Assembly (NCBI GenBank): GCA_005883445.1
Contig: VAZL01000024.1
Coordinates: 1-6,050 of the forward strand
Direction of reading: 5' to 3'
Origin: Alphaproteobacteria bacterium
Lineage (GTDB): Bacteria > Pseudomonadota > Alphaproteobacteria > Rhizobiales > Xanthobacteraceae
DNA: 6,050 nt
A program made the position numbers and the translations under genes. The notes under the pieces are model-generated. The model saw only the letters and a program-made list of their open reading frames with translations, ran no database searches and was not told where the DNA came from. Of this stretch, positions 5,482 through 6,050 are shown one piece after another (position 1 is the first letter of the stretch; each line of letters starts with the position of its first letter).

Positions 5482-6050
5482 TCAGAGTCGCACGTTCTTC
5501 ACGTTGGCATTGGAATAGAGGCGGTCGCGGGCCTCGTCGCCGAGCCGGACCAAGCGGTCAAAATCGACGCCGACCAGCTGGCCGTTACGCTTCATCACCT
5601 TGCCCGCGATCAGCACGGTATCCACATTCTGCGGGCCCATGCTGGTGACCACCGCGCCAACCGCATTGTTCATCGGCATCACGTTGAGCCGGTCGGTCCG
5701 CAACAGGATTATGTCTGCATCCTTGCCGGGCGTAAGGGTGCCGATCTTGCGGTCGAGACCATTTGCCCGCGCGCCCTCGATCGTGGCGAATTCGAGCACC
5801 TCGCGCACCGTGAGGAACTTCGGCGGATTCTTGTCGCCGGCGAGCCGCCGCGCCCAGACCTCGTTTTTCTGCAGCGAGAAGATCGTGCGCATCTGCTGGA
5901 AGAAATCGTTGGGTACCGAGGTTTCGACATCGACGCTCAGCGAGGGACGGATGCCGGTATCGATCGCCTTTTGGATCGGCGGATTGCCGTGCCCCATCAA
6001 CGTCTCGACATAGCCGGCGATCGAGATGGTGCCGCCGGTGTCGCGGATCA
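5482..6050 (-). CDS. Amidohydrolase family protein (cytosine/SAH-deaminase type), N-terminus outside the window
   Basis: This is the C-terminal 188 residues of a metal-dependent hydrolase. The frame stays open through the window edge, and the TTG at 6000 is an internal leucine codon, so the gene continues beyond 6050. The visible part contains GYVETLMGHGNPPIQKAIDTGIRPSLSVDVETSVPNDFFQQMR. The aspartate of SLSVD (residue 40 of the fragment) fits the last metal ligand of the TIM-barrel deaminases, and the downstream ASN-like VPNDFFQQMR helix is typical of the subgroup. EVLEFATIEGARANGLDRKIGTLTPGKDADIILL is the classic amidohydrolase C-terminal signature leading into the composite beta-sandwich. 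The first metal-binding histidines (HxH) should be upstream and are not visible. The family deaminates or hydrolyses ring nitrogen compounds such as S-adenosylhomocysteine, cytosine or guanine; the substrate here cannot be told. It precedes the dehydrogenase gene on the same strand by 154 bp. Confidence 0.92.
   Translation of the reverse strand, partial: IRDTGGTISIAGYVETLMGHGNPPIQKAIDTGIRPSLSVDVETSVPNDFFQQMRTIFSLQKNEVWARRLAGDKNPPKFLTVREVLEFATIEGARANGLDRKIGTLTPGKDADIILLRTDRLNVMPMNNAVGAVVTSMGPQNVDTVLIAGKVMKRNGQLVGVDFDRLVRLGDEARDRLYSNANVKNVRL

Overview
The window is GC-rich, with strong G/C preference at third codon positions in the main genes. Its gene families (clan AA aspartic protease, TauE/SafE, DusA, a long-tailed CDF transporter) look like chromosomal housekeeping DNA from an alphaproteobacterium, most likely Hyphomicrobiales (Bradyrhizobium-like). 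That placement is an inference from gene style; there is no rRNA or marker phylogeny here. I see no transposase, integrase, CRISPR array, tRNA or toxin-antitoxin gene.

Layout: (1) Bases 1-614, plus strand: the C-terminal part of a membrane-anchored retropepsin-like aspartic protease, probably cut at its 5' end by the window edge. (2) Bases 605-2721, minus strand: a likely operon read right to left, made of a doubtful 82-residue ORF with a good Shine-Dalgarno, then dusA (tRNA-dihydrouridine synthase A), then a TauE/SafE-family permease that converges on and overlaps the protease gene by 10 bp. (3) Bases 2722-2861: a divergent control region holding a perfect 7+7 palindrome. (4) Bases 2862-4241, plus strand: a cation diffusion facilitator with six membrane segments and an unusually long tail that reads as three successive ZT_dimer-like domains. 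(5) Bases 4314-5327, minus strand: a zinc-dependent medium-chain alcohol dehydrogenase. (6) Bases 5328-5481: a spacer with a striking 12-bp inverted repeat around a 32-nt loop. (7) Bases 5482-6050, minus strand: the C-terminal part of an amidohydrolase of the cytosine/SAH-deaminase type, cut by the window edge.

The genes do not form one obvious pathway. DusA modifies tRNA, the CDF protein exports a divalent metal (its residues suggest zinc), TauE/SafE is predicted to move a sulfur-containing or organic anion, and the dehydrogenase and amidohydrolase may share a transcript because they lie in tandem. The items most worth a second look are the palindrome in the CDF/dusA divergent region, the inverted repeat at 5373-5428, the triplicated CDF tail and the small ORF overlapping dusA. 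No clearly new biological system is evident.
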